Shown here piece after piece: positions 6,809 through 14,423 of a DNA stretch of 64,000 nucleotides. Every line of letters begins with the position of its first letter. Position 1 is the stretch's first letter. The position numbers and the translations under genes are program-made. Origin of the DNA: Gemmataceae bacterium (lineage in GTDB: Bacteria; Planctomycetota; Planctomycetia; Gemmatales; Gemmataceae); NCBI GenBank assembly GCA_901538445.1, contig LR594585.1, forward strand, positions 248,001 through 312,000. Reading direction: 5' to 3'. The notes beneath the pieces were generated by a model, which ran no database searches, was not told the DNA's origin, and was given only the letters and a program-made list of their open reading frames with translations.

Positions 6809-8194
6809 TTACCCGACGATCAACTGGTCGCACAGCACGAAGCTGGCGGGGTGCCGGGGGCCGGCGTCGATGTGCTGGATGCCCCGCAACACGGTCTGGT
6901 CGTTCTGCAGCGCCGTGTCGCCCATGCCGCTCGCGAGGAACTCCATCACGCCCATCCGCGCGACCACCCAGTCCGGGAAGTACCCGAGCAGGATGTACGT
7001 GAGCGTCGTGCCCGAGTTCTTCACCCGCGTGTTCGACACCTGCGCCGACCGCACGACCCGGGTGCCGTACAGCTCGCCGGGCAGCGCCGCGGGCGTCTGC
7101 GACGGGCCGCGGAGCAGGAACGGCCCCTTGGCGTCGCTGGCGGTCACCGCGTCGGCCCGGCGGTTCATCAGGGCCGCGAACATCGCCTTGCGCATCACCC
7201 ACGCCGTCGGCGAATCGACCGCGTCGGGCAGCTTGCTGTCCATGAGCGCCACGTCGGCCGGCTGGAACGTGTCGCCGTTGGTGCCGGTGGTGCTCGCGGT
7301 GTGGGTGCCGATCCCCGAGTAGGTGATGAGCCCCTTGATCTGCGTGCCGCCGGTGCCCTCGAGCATGGCGAGGTCGGCCTTGAGCGCCGCGGCGCGGGCC
7401 ATGTCGTGCCGGACGAGCCCCTCGGCGCTCGGGCTCGCGAACCGGAGCAGCTCGTTGTTGAGCTTCACCAGCACGCCGAGCTTCTTCGCCTGGAGGTCGA
7501 GGTTCCCCGTCGTCGGCTGGCTCTCGGTGACCGGCCCGCCCTCGCCGACCCAGTACGCGGAACTCGCGGCCGTGAGCTTCGGGAACTGGACCCGGCCGCC
7601 CGGCGGGAGCGCCACCTCGCGGGCCCCGGCCGTGGCGAACACCTCCATGCTCCGCTGCAAGTCGATGAGTTCGCCGAGCAGCGGGAGCGGGACCATCGTG
7701 CCGCCGGCGGTGTCGGTGCCGACGCCCAGCGCCTTCGCGCGGAACCCGGCGCGGCGGCCGATCCAGTCGGCCTCGTCCGGGTCGAACTTGCCGGCGTGGG
7801 CGGTCATCTTCTGGTGCAGCTCGTCGCGGAGCCGGCGGCCCTGCGGCTCGAACGCCGGGAGGTGCGCCGACGCGAGCGGCACCAGGAACGACTGCTGCCC
7901 GTGGTGCGGGGAGAACCCGTACCCCGCGTACAGGTCGCGGAGCTGCTGGTGCGCGTGGATCTCCTCCTTGGCCTGGTCCGGGCCGACGTACCCGAGCGCG
8001 AACGCCGCGGCCTTCAGCACCGAGTACCCGGCCGAGTCCTGGCACACCGGGCCGGCCGTCGCCCACGGCACCCGGCGCTCGACCCGCGCGTGCCGGTCGA
8101 TGGCGGTGGCGGTCTGCTCCTCGATGAACGACACCAGCTCGTCGCGGGTCTGGAACCTGTCGGACGTTGACGGTGCGGTTGCGGTCGCGGACAT
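6809..8194 (-). CDS. HK97-family phage major capsid protein
   Basis: The product has 461 residues starting MSATATAPSTSDRFQTRDEL. The N-terminal third is a charged, partly helical delta-like region. The HK97-fold core follows with TDTAGGTMVPLPLLGELIDL, then AREVALPPGGRVQFPKLTAA, YWVGEGGPVTES and KKLGVLVKLNNELLRFAS; these are the usual N-arm, E-loop and spine-helix landmarks. The C-terminal part includes TAWVMRKAMFAALMNRRAD, as in the P-domain region of these capsids. The gene follows the prohead protease, as in HK97-like modules. The reading frame appears intact. Confidence 0.9.
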   Translation of the reverse strand: MSATATAPSTSDRFQTRDELVSFIEEQTATAIDRHARVERRVPWATAGPVCQDSAGYSVLKAAAFALGYVGPDQAKEEIHAHQQLRDLYAGYGFSPHHGQQSFLVPLASAHLPAFEPQGRRLRDELHQKMTAHAGKFDPDEADWIGRRAGFRAKALGVGTDTAGGTMVPLPLLGELIDLQRSMEVFATAGAREVALPPGGRVQFPKLTAASSAYWVGEGGPVTESQPTTGNLDLQAKKLGVLVKLNNELLRFASPSAEGLVRHDMARAAALKADLAMLEGTGGTQIKGLITYSGIGTHTASTTGTNGDTFQPADVALMDSKLPDAVDSPTAWVMRKAMFAALMNRRADAVTASDAKGPFLLRGPSQTPAALPGELYGTRVVRSAQVSNTRVKNSGTTLTYILLGYFPDWVVARMGVMEFLASGMGDTALQNDQTVLRGIQHIDAGPRHPASFVLCDQLIVG

Positions 8195-8210
8195 GGGAAG
8201 ACCTCGGTCG

Positions 8211-8257
8211 TTGGGAACGGGGATTGGGAGTTGGGGATTGGGCGTTGGACGTTGGTT
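8211..8257. repeat. Single arm of palindrome family H
   Basis: Heptad-like GGGGATTGGGAGTTGGGG sequence just upstream of the capsid gene. No full opposite arm is seen close by, so this looks like a decayed or partial copy. Confidence 0.55.
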
Positions 8258-8299
8258 GCCGGGCGAGCCGCGTCAGTGATGACGCGGGTTGAGCTTCAC

Positions 8300-8319
8300 C
8301 CGTGTGTTGACACACACGG
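8300..8319. terminator. Small hairpin between protease and capsid genes
   Basis: CCGTGTGT (8300-8307) and ACACACGG (8312-8319) are perfect inverted arms with the loop TGAC, placed between the prohead protease stop (8332) and the capsid start (8194). There is no T-run, so it may be an mRNA-processing or attenuating hairpin rather than a true terminator. Confidence 0.35.
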
Positions 8320-8331
8320 CTCGCCGGGGTG

Positions 8332-8892
8332 TTAGCCGACCAGTCCGCGGAGCACGTCGCGGGGCTCGAACGCGCCGCGGAGCCAGTCGCGCAGGGCGGC
8401 GTCGGTGACGAGGCCCTTCTCGATGGCGACGGTCACCGCGGCCGGGTTCTCGGGGATCGGCACCGCGGAGTACTCGAGCAGGTCCCACTCGTCGATGCGG
8501 AGCGCCGGGGGCCGCCGCGGGTCCCCGCTCGCGAGCCGCCGCGCCTTCCGCGGGAGGAACCCGATCGACCACCCGCGGAGCACGCCCTGCTCGTACAGCC
8601 GGAACACGTCCTCGGCGAACGGCACCCCGCGGGCGAACTTCGTCTGCGCGACGATCCGCCGCGGTTGAATGTCGATCCACTCGCACACGCCGATGGGCGG
8701 GAACTGCGCCCGCTGGTGCGCCCACAGCACGATCGGGTTCAGGAGGAACTCGTCGGCGTTCCGCAGCCCGGTCGGCACGACCACGTCGCCGCCGCGGTCC
8801 GGGTCGATGGTGGTGATGACGCTGCGGACCGTGAGGTCCATGGGGTTCACGGCGAGCGTGCGAGCGGCGGGGTCGGCTCTCGTTAAGCTCAT
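8332..8892 (-). CDS. HK97-family phage prohead protease
   Basis: The product has 186 residues (MSLTRADPAARTLAVNPMDL). It contains the expected landmarks: TIDPDRGGDVVVPTGLRN, NPIVLWAHQRAQFPPIG with the catalytic-type histidine, then LRGWSIGFLPRKAR around the serine motif, and EWDLLEYSAVPIPENP near the C-terminus. The enzyme cleaves the capsid delta domain during head maturation. Its position between portal and capsid genes is the canonical one. No disruption was seen. Confidence 0.88.
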   Translation of the reverse strand: MSLTRADPAARTLAVNPMDLTVRSVITTIDPDRGGDVVVPTGLRNADEFLLNPIVLWAHQRAQFPPIGVCEWIDIQPRRIVAQTKFARGVPFAEDVFRLYEQGVLRGWSIGFLPRKARRLASGDPRRPPALRIDEWDLLEYSAVPIPENPAAVTVAIEKGLVTDAALRDWLRGAFEPRDVLRGLVG

Positions 8893-8924
8893 GGGGCACC
8901 TCGGTTAGGGGTGGGGTGGTAGAT

Positions 8925-9010
8925 GAGGGGGTGAGCGGGTGAAGGGGTGAGGGGGTGGGAAAGCCGAAGGTGTCTTCGTCACCCGTTCACCCCCTCACCC
9001 GCTCACCCCT
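8925..9010. repeat. Palindrome family F (copy 2)
   Basis: GGGGTGAGCGGGTGAAGGGG heptads at 8927-8956 pair with the inverse at 8980-9010, like 6201-6280. Its right edge overlaps the last codons and stop of the portal gene. Confidence 0.75.
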
Positions 9011-10238
9011 CACTGCCGTCGCGAAGCGACGCGGGCAGGATCGGCCGGTCGAACCGCGGGTCGGGGAACGGGTCGAGGCCGCGGGCCTTGCGGATCTCGT
9101 TGAACGTCCGCAGCCCGAGCCTCGCGTCGAGTTCGTCGTCCTTGCGGCGCTGGTCGAGGTTCCGCGGCGAGCAGTCGGGGAAGCTCACCGCGACGTCCGG
9201 ACCGTAGCGGCGGCCCAGGTCGCGCGTGAGCGACTGGCCGATCAGGTCGAGCTTCGGCTGGATCGTCCCCTCGCAGAACATGACCCGTGCGCCGAACCAG
9301 ATGTCGGCCCCGAGGCCCATGTTCTCGACCACCCCGGTGATCGGCGGCGGCACCCGGAACACGGCGAGGATCTCGTCGCGGGTCATGCGCGAGGAGTTCA
9401 GGAAGTCCATCTCGGCCGGCGTTAGCGTCCACGGGCTCGCCTTCAAGCCCTGCTCGAGAACGAGCGGCCGGTGCCAGTTGTCGCGGCCGCTGAACTTCGC
9501 CGTCAGCTTGTCTTCGAGCCGCGCGACCGTCTGGTCGGTCAGTGTTTGTTCGGTCTGGAGCACGACGCCCGGCCGCGAGCCGGCGAGGAACGTCTGGTAC
9601 CGCGACTTCAGCAGCTCGGTGTTCGCGTCGACGGTGAGCGCGTTCGCCTGCAGCGGGGAGAGGCCGTAGTGCGGGTCGAGCGGGTTCGGGTACTTCAGGT
9701 GGATGATCTCGTCCGGCCCGAACTCCTCCGCGGGCACGCCGGGGGCCGCGACCTGGTACGCCCTCACGTACTCGTGGCGGTCCGGGACGATCCGCACCCA
9801 CGGGGTCGGGATGACCCACAGTTCGCCCGGGGCGGCGAGCCGGGTGTCGCCGGCGGTCCGCGGCGCGGCGTACCAGAAAGCGTTGCCGGTGAGTTCGAGG
9901 TACACGACGGTGAGGTACCACAGCTCCCACGGGGTGAGCCACGGGTTCGGGCGGTCGAGGAGCCGGCACAGCGGGTGCGTGTGCGGCAGCGCCGCCATCT
10001 CGTGCTCGGCCTGGCCCGTGTTGCGGTACAGGAACGGCCGCTGCCGCGCCGCCTCCTGCGCGATCGCGTTCACGGCGGCGTACACCCAGGAGCGGTAGTT
10101 GCGGAGTTGCTCGGCCGGGTCGTCGTGCCACCACCCGGCGGCCGGGTACGGCGGGGCGAACACGGCCGCGACCCGCGGCGGGGGCGATTTCGGCGGCGCG
10201 GGCCGGAGCGACTTCAGGACGCGGGTGAGCAGCGACAT
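9003..10238 (-). CDS. HK97-family phage portal protein
   Basis: The product has 411 residues (MSLLTRVLKSLRPAPPKSPP). Typical portal sequence follows: NYRSWVYAAVNAIAQEAARQ, WELWYLTVVYLELTGNAFWY, PDEIIHLKYPNPLDPHYGLS and the region around LKASPWTLTPAEMDFLNSSR. The C-terminal stem is present, ending PDPRFDRPILPASLRDG. Portals form the dodecameric DNA gate of the capsid. The large terminase that normally precedes the portal gene is absent; only a 78-residue gene precedes it. Confidence 0.9.
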   Translation of the reverse strand: MSLLTRVLKSLRPAPPKSPPPRVAAVFAPPYPAAGWWHDDPAEQLRNYRSWVYAAVNAIAQEAARQRPFLYRNTGQAEHEMAALPHTHPLCRLLDRPNPWLTPWELWYLTVVYLELTGNAFWYAAPRTAGDTRLAAPGELWVIPTPWVRIVPDRHEYVRAYQVAAPGVPAEEFGPDEIIHLKYPNPLDPHYGLSPLQANALTVDANTELLKSRYQTFLAGSRPGVVLQTEQTLTDQTVARLEDKLTAKFSGRDNWHRPLVLEQGLKASPWTLTPAEMDFLNSSRMTRDEILAVFRVPPPITGVVENMGLGADIWFGARVMFCEGTIQPKLDLIGQSLTRDLGRRYGPDVAVSFPDCSPRNLDQRRKDDELDARLGLRTFNEIRKARGLDPFPDPRFDRPILPASLRDGSEG

Positions 10239-10266
10239 GTGGGCCTCCGTGGCGCGGCCCGCGGGG

Positions 10267-10503
10267 CTACCCGCCCGGCTCGGCGTCTGGGAAGGGGTGG
10301 GGTTCGCCGATCGGGGTCGGCTCGGCGATCTTGCGGTACCCGAGGCAGTGGGCGACGTGGAGCACCTCGCGCCACGTCGGGTACCGGCGGCCGGTGCGGC
10401 GCTGGAACGCGGCGACGGCCAGGAGGAACTCGAGTTCGTCGGCGCTCATTTCGGAGCCGTCGAGGGCCTGCGAGTAGGACGTGTACCCGGGTTTCCGAGG
10501 CAT
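10267..10503 (-). CDS. Small hypothetical protein preceding the portal gene
   Basis: The product is 78 residues from ATG 10503 (MPRKPGYTSYSQALDGSEMS). It has a helical core ADELEFLLAVAAFQRRTGRR followed by YPTWREVLHVAHCLGYRKI, which could be a small helix-turn-helix. I recall similar short proteins in planctomycete genomes but know no function. It is the first gene of the leftward head module, about 160 bp downstream of the palindrome at 10664-10689, so it may be the module's regulator. Confidence 0.6.
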   Translation of the reverse strand: MPRKPGYTSYSQALDGSEMSADELEFLLAVAAFQRRTGRRYPTWREVLHVAHCLGYRKIAEPTPIGEPHPFPDAEPGG

Positions 10504-10663
10504 GAGTGGTCCCGCCCCCCGCGGTCCGCGTATGCTCAACCCGGGCGGGCGGAAGGGACCGGGCGGGGGAACCGGGTACCCAGAGGCCGACTGCTCCCCC
10601 GCCCGGCGGTCGGAAGTGATCCGCTCCCTCGCCGCCTGCTCCGCCGGGTGATTCTGTGACACA

Positions 10664-10689
10664 GTGTACAGTAATGTTATTCTGTACAC
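10664..10689. promoter_or_regulatory. Operator-like palindrome GTGTACAG-N10-CTGTACAC
   Basis: Perfect 8-nt arms lie around an AT-rich 10-nt centre (TAATGTTATT) in a GC-rich setting. It is upstream of the capsid-module genes (first start 10503, minus strand) and of the methyltransferase (start 10975, plus strand). The size, symmetry and AT-rich spacer fit a dimeric repressor site, so it could control the head module. Confidence 0.55.
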
Positions 10690-10807
10690 TTATGGATATG
10701 CCGAACGACGCGCGCGCCGTCAACTCGCCGCGGCAGAAATTCCGGGAAATTCCCGGTACGATGGCCCGCGTGCCCGCACCCGCCCCCGGAGAACCTCCGA
10801 TGCTCGC

Positions 10808-10920
10808 ACACCCAGGCCGTTGGCCTGGGCTGAGGTTGTGTGACCCCTTCGGGGTCGTCACCGGTGTCGTGCAGGCTGAAGGCCTGCGACAACCTGAGCC
10901 CGGGGCACCGCCCCGGGTCC
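10808..10920. repeat. Dispersed multi-hairpin repeat family D (copy 1)
   Basis: Consecutive hairpins: a CCAGGCCGTTGGCCTGG stem, CCCCTTCGGGG, GCAGGCTGAAGGCCTGC, and a closing CCCGGGGC...GCCCCGGG stem. Nearly the same array is found at 48714-48823. It fills the leader between the operator-like palindrome and the methyltransferase gene. Confidence 0.8.
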
Positions 10921-10974
10921 GAAGGCGACGGATCGAACCATCGCGCCCCGCACCCCGCCCCGGAGTACCCCGCC

Positions 10975-11727
10975 ATGACCCGGCTGTCTATCCTCTGTCT
11001 TTTGCTGTCTGCCCACTGCCCACTACCCACTGCCCACTGCCGGGCGGCCGAGCCGCTGAAGCGCGAGGCCCCGAAGTACGAGACGCGGAAGGAGTTCGAC
11101 CGGGACGGGATCAACAAGTTCTACATGGGCCGGCAGATCGCGCACGTGATGGGGTTCCAGGCGTCGGGGTGGCTGGAGCGGCCCGAGCGCGTGAAGGAGG
11201 AGGAGCCGGAGAAGCTCATCAAGGCGCTCGACCTGAAGCCCGGCATGGTGGTCGCCGACGTCGGGGCCGGCAGCGGGTACCACTGCTTCCTGATGTCGCC
11301 CATCGTCGGCGAGAAGGGGAAGGTGATCGCCTCGGACATCCAGCAGCAGATGCTCGACCTCGTCGCCGCGAAAGCGAAGAAGCAGAAGGTCACGAACATC
11401 GAGACGGTGAAGGGCACCACCGCCGACCCGAAGCTCCCCGAGGCCGGCGTCGACCTGATCCTGATGGTGGACGTGTACCACGAGTTCGAGTTCCCGTTCG
11501 AGATGGCCGCGAAGATGGTGGACGCGCTGAAGCCGGGCGGGCGGCTCGTGTTCGTCGAGTTCCGCCTGGAGGACGAGAAGGTGCCGATCAAGCTGGTCCA
11601 CAAGATGAGCGAGCGGCAGGTCATCAAGGAGATGGGCGCGTTCCCCGAGCTGGAGCACACGAACACGGTGAAGACCCTCCCGTGGCAGCACGTCGTCGTG
11701 TTCACCAAGAAGGACGCGAAGAAGTGA
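10975..11727 (+). CDS. Secreted class I SAM-dependent methyltransferase
   Basis: The product has 250 residues from ATG 10975. The first 25 residues are a signal peptide (MTRLSILCLLLSAHCPLPTA...), unusual for a methyltransferase but common in planctomycete homologues. The Rossmann motif I is GMVVADVGAGSGYHCFL, motif II includes GKVIASDI, and motif IV is VDLILMVDVYHEFEFP. LKPGGRLVFVEFR completes the fold. The substrate is unknown. The Cys/Pro/Leu part of the signal peptide is encoded by a heptad repeat (11009-11042), so part of the export signal derives from a repeat. Confidence 0.85.
   Translation: MTRLSILCLLLSAHCPLPTAHCRAAEPLKREAPKYETRKEFDRDGINKFYMGRQIAHVMGFQASGWLERPERVKEEEPEKLIKALDLKPGMVVADVGAGSGYHCFLMSPIVGEKGKVIASDIQQQMLDLVAAKAKKQKVTNIETVKGTTADPKLPEAGVDLILMVDVYHEFEFPFEMAAKMVDALKPGGRLVFVEFRLEDEKVPIKLVHKMSERQVIKEMGAFPELEHTNTVKTLPWQHVVVFTKKDAKK
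11009..11042. repeat. Heptad repeat family I inside a coding region
   Basis: The tandem heptads CTGCCCA/CTGCCCA/CTACCCA/CTGCCCA/CTGCC are the same sequence type as the inverted-repeat element at 44281-44405. Here they encode the end of a signal peptide of the 10975-11727 gene. Confidence 0.75.
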
Positions 11728-11761
11728 CGCGGCGGGTATGATGCGGGGGGAGGACCGACCG

Positions 11762-12406
11762 ATGGCGATGAACGAGTTCCTGCGCTCCGTCCAGACCGCC
11801 CGCAACGTGGCGTTCCCGCTGTTGCCGTCGGCGATCACCCTGGCCGCGCCGGGTGCGGACGCGCCCGACGCCGCGTGGCTCCGGCGGTCCGCCCCCGTGT
11901 GGCTCGCGCCGCACACCGTGGCGGCGTTCGACGCGAACGACTTTCCGATGCTCCCCGAGGACGCCCGCGACCAACTCGCGGCGGCGGTGCGGGACTTCCG
12001 CGCGGTCGCCGAGGCGGTTGCGGGCCGCGACCCGACCGACGCCGAACTGCGGACCGCGTTTGGCCACCTTGGGGCCGTGATCGCGCTGCTCGACCGACGG
12101 TTCTTCGACGCCGAGGGGAAAGCGTTCCTGCTCGCGCTGTACCGCTCGAAGGTCGAGTTCCCCGAGTTCATCCTGGGCCTCGACTACGACCTCGACACGG
12201 ACTGGGCCGGTGCCCCCGGGGTCTGGATCTTCGTCATCGTGCCCGACGAGGTGGACGCGGAGACGGAACCGTTCATCCGGTTCTCCCGAGAGTTCCTCAA
12301 GGACCTGTGGCGCGCGCTGCACGAAGCGAAGAGCGACCGCTTGCCGTACGTTCAGTACCGCTTGCTGTCGGAAGTTCACGGGCTGGTGAACGAGGACGCC
12401 GAGTGA
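11762..12406 (+). CDS. Uncharacterised partner of a HEPN protein
   Basis: The product has 214 residues from ATG 11762, preceded by a strong GGGGGAGGA; the in-frame ATG at 11738 lies before that site. The N-terminal part is a helical domain, and a C-terminal alpha/beta section contains FPEFILGLDYDLDTDWAGAP and GVWIFVIVPDEVD. This pattern is seen in small proteins paired with HEPN genes. The gene overlaps the HEPN gene by 4 bp (GTGA). By analogy with MNT-HEPN pairs it could be the antitoxin or a regulator, but no nucleotidyltransferase GSxxxG motif is visible. Confidence 0.6.
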   Translation: MAMNEFLRSVQTARNVAFPLLPSAITLAAPGADAPDAAWLRRSAPVWLAPHTVAAFDANDFPMLPEDARDQLAAAVRDFRAVAEAVAGRDPTDAELRTAFGHLGAVIALLDRRFFDAEGKAFLLALYRSKVEFPEFILGLDYDLDTDWAGAPGVWIFVIVPDEVDAETEPFIRFSREFLKDLWRALHEAKSDRLPYVQYRLLSEVHGLVNEDAE

Positions 12407-12903
12407 GCCTCCACACCGACCTCCTCAAGCAAGCCGAGCGGTTGGCCGGGTTGGAGCCGAAGCACCCGAAGCAGGCGAGCCTGCGGCGGGCGATCTCGGC
12501 GGCCTACTACGCCCTGTTCCACATGCTGATTCACGAGGCAACGACGTTGCTCGTCTCCGATCCGGCTCTCCTCGCCCTCGTGCCGCGGGCGTTCAACCAC
12601 GGGGAAATGAGGTCGGGGTGCGAGCAGTTCCTGGACGACAAGAAGTTGCCCAAGCACCTGTCGTCCGTGATCGGGGCAGCGATTCCGGGCGATCTGAAAG
12701 TGGTCGCCACCGCCTTCGTCCTGCTCCAGCAGCGCCGCCACGAAGCGGACTACGACGTCGCACGCACCCTCAACCGGGCCGACGCGCTGACCGTCCTACG
12801 GATCGCGAAGGATGCGTTTGAGGCGTGGGAGCGGGTCCGCGGGCAGCAGGCCGCGACGGTGTTCCTCGCGAACCTGCTGCTCGGGTCCAAGTGGAAGCGG
12901 TGA
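12403..12903 (+). CDS. HEPN domain-containing protein
   Basis: The product has 166 residues from a GTG at 12403 that overlaps the upstream stop (GTGA), a layout of translational coupling. HEPN features are the helical SLRRAISAAYYALFHMLIHE near residues 29-48, with the tyrosine pair of this HEPN subgroup, and LLQQRRHEADYD near 110-120. The RxxxxH motif of ribonuclease HEPN proteins is represented by 'RRHEADY' rather than a textbook RxxxxH, so RNase activity is uncertain. HEPN proteins typically act as toxins or in RNA-level defence. Confidence 0.7.
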   Translation: MSLHTDLLKQAERLAGLEPKHPKQASLRRAISAAYYALFHMLIHEATTLLVSDPALLALVPRAFNHGEMRSGCEQFLDDKKLPKHLSSVIGAAIPGDLKVVATAFVLLQQRRHEADYDVARTLNRADALTVLRIAKDAFEAWERVRGQQAATVFLANLLLGSKWKR

Positions 12904-12944
12904 GCGCCGCGGAGTTCGCCCGAATTCCTCTCTCGGAGTTTCGC

Positions 12945-13469
12945 ATGAGTCTGAACGGCAAGCGCGTCGCGGTCCTGGTCGAGCAGAAGTACGAGGAGCT
13001 GGAGGTGTGGTACCCGGTGTACCGGCTGCGGGAGGCCGGGTGCGAGGTGGTGCTCGTCGGCCCGGAGGCGGGGAAGGTGTACCCGAGCAAGCTCGGCTAC
13101 CCCGCCAAGGCCGACGCGGCCGCGGCCGACGTGAAGGCCGACCAGTTTCACGGCCTCGTGATCCCGGGCGGGTTCTCGCCGGACTACATCCGCCGCAGCG
13201 AGGCGATGATGACGTTCGTCCGCGACGTCTGCGCCCAGGGGAAGCCGGTCGCGGCGATCTGCCACGGCCCGTGGGTGCTGTGCAGCACGACCGCCCTGCG
13301 CGGCAAGACGGTGACGTGCTTCCACTCGATCAAGGACGACGTGACCAACGCCGGCGCGACGGTCGTGGACCGCGAGGTGGTCGTGGACGGCAACGTCATC
13401 ACCAGCCGCAAGCCCGACGACCTCCCGGCGTTCGTGGTGGCGATCATGGACGCGCTGCGGAAGGGGTGA
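12945..13469 (+). CDS. DJ-1/PfpI family protein (protease I-like)
   Basis: The product has 174 residues (MSLNGKRVAVLVEQKYEELE). The class I glutamine-amidotransferase-like fold is evident: the early Glu in EQKYEELE, FHGLVIPGGFSPDYIR, and the nucleophile elbow VAAICHGPWVL with its cysteine followed by histidine. Length and motifs match PfpI/YhbO-type proteins, described as peptidases or deglycases in stress protection. The gene follows the HEPN gene by about 40 bp on the same strand but is probably independent of it. Confidence 0.88.
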   Translation: MSLNGKRVAVLVEQKYEELEVWYPVYRLREAGCEVVLVGPEAGKVYPSKLGYPAKADAAAADVKADQFHGLVIPGGFSPDYIRRSEAMMTFVRDVCAQGKPVAAICHGPWVLCSTTALRGKTVTCFHSIKDDVTNAGATVVDREVVVDGNVITSRKPDDLPAFVVAIMDALRKG

Positions 13470-13473
13470 GCCA

Positions 13474-14145
13474 ATGACCGAAGCGGAGTGGCTCGAAGCG
13501 AGCGAGCCAGGGAACATGCTTTGGTTCATGGGCAAAGCACTCAGCCAGCGCAAGCTCAGGCTGTTTGCTTGCATTTGTTGCCGCCGGATTTGGCCCTTGA
13601 TGACTGACCCAGCGAGCCGACAGGCGGTCGAAGACAGTGAACGATACGCCGATGCATTAGAGCGTTCGGAATTGTTGCTTCGCTACGACAAGGACGTGGC
13701 GTCAACGCAATCGATCGCCAAGCACGGGGTAGGGTTCGGAGCGAGCGCCGCTTGCTTTGTGTCGTCCTCACAGATGAACTGGGAGATGGCACTGAACGCC
13801 ACACGTTATGCGATCTATGCGTTGTGTCCAGAATCATCTCCCTTCGCGACTCCCGAAGCGGAGGCAAGAGCTGACAGTGAGGAGGTTGCTCAAGCAGAAT
13901 TACTCCGCGACATCTTCGGCAACCCGTTTCGGCCCGTGGCGTTCTCGCCCGAGTGGCGCACGGACACCGCGGTGTCACTCGCGAAGCACATGTACGAGTC
14001 GCGGGACTTCGACGCGATGCCGATCCTCGCCGACGCGCTCCAGGACGCCGGGTGCGACAGCGGCGCCGTGCTCGACCACTGCCGCGGGCCGGGGCCGCAC
14101 GTCCGCGGGTGCTGGGTCGTCGACCTGGTGCTCGGCAAGGAGTAG
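13474..14145 (+). CDS. Planctomycete-expanded 'RKLRLF/CCRR' family protein
   Basis: The product has 223 residues starting MTEAEWLEASEPGNMLWFMG. It has SQRKLRLFACICCRRIWPLM near residue 28-47, then a helical middle. The C-terminal section holds NPFRPVAFSPEW, then ILADALQDAGCDSGAVLDHC and HVRGCWVVDLVLGKE. I recall this two-part layout from many paralogues in Gemmata-type genomes, where the protein has no known function; it is often coupled to TIGR02996 or WD40 proteins. The first two-thirds are less GC-rich than the last third, and the change falls near the palindrome at 13963-13976. Confidence 0.7.
   Translation: MTEAEWLEASEPGNMLWFMGKALSQRKLRLFACICCRRIWPLMTDPASRQAVEDSERYADALERSELLLRYDKDVASTQSIAKHGVGFGASAACFVSSSQMNWEMALNATRYAIYALCPESSPFATPEAEARADSEEVAQAELLRDIFGNPFRPVAFSPEWRTDTAVSLAKHMYESRDFDAMPILADALQDAGCDSGAVLDHCRGPGPHVRGCWVVDLVLGKE
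13963..13976. repeat. Third copy of the GACACCGCGGTGTC palindrome, inside a gene
   Basis: A 14-nt perfect palindrome identical to the core of 1477-1492 and 3273-3288. It is read in frame as Asp-Thr-Ala-Val-Ser and coincides with a change from lower to higher GC within the gene. Confidence 0.65.
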
Positions 14146-14150
14146 GGTGC

Positions 14151-14306
14151 GGAGCCCCGGACGGGGCGGCGGATGGTAGCCAGGGGTGGAGCGAGTCCGC
14201 GAGCGGGAACCCCTGATCCGGGGGCGATCCGCGGAGCGCCGGGGACCAGGGGTTTGCCCGAAGCGGGCCGCACCCCTGGCTACCATCCGCCGCCCCTCCG
14301 GGGCTG
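14151..14306. repeat. Dispersed palindrome family C (copy 1)
   Basis: Left arm GGAGCCCCGGACGGGGCGGC... through GTAGCCAGGGGTG pairs with the inverse ending CCGCCGCCCCTCCGGGGCT. An inner region holds ACCAGGGGTTTGCCCG. Copies are at 27774-27902 and, in variant form, 40479-40708. It separates the 13474-14145 gene from xylA. The remaining 14307-14423 leader shows no feature I can support. Confidence 0.85.
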
Positions 14307-14423
14307 AATGCTGCGGTTCGGGCCGCACCAAGTCTCTTTCGCGCGGCGGGCCATCCTACCCGAGCGCCCTTCGAAACGCTACCCTCACAACACGGCCGCA
14401 CTCCCTCCCAGCAGGTACCGACG

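Noticed and set aside
5575..10503. A complete prophage
   Set aside because: No integrase, terminase, tail, lysis or attachment sites are visible; only the head module is present.
10975..11727. Longer start for the methyltransferase at 10840
   Set aside because: The extra 45 residues are translated from the family D hairpin repeat, and the signal peptide would then be internal.
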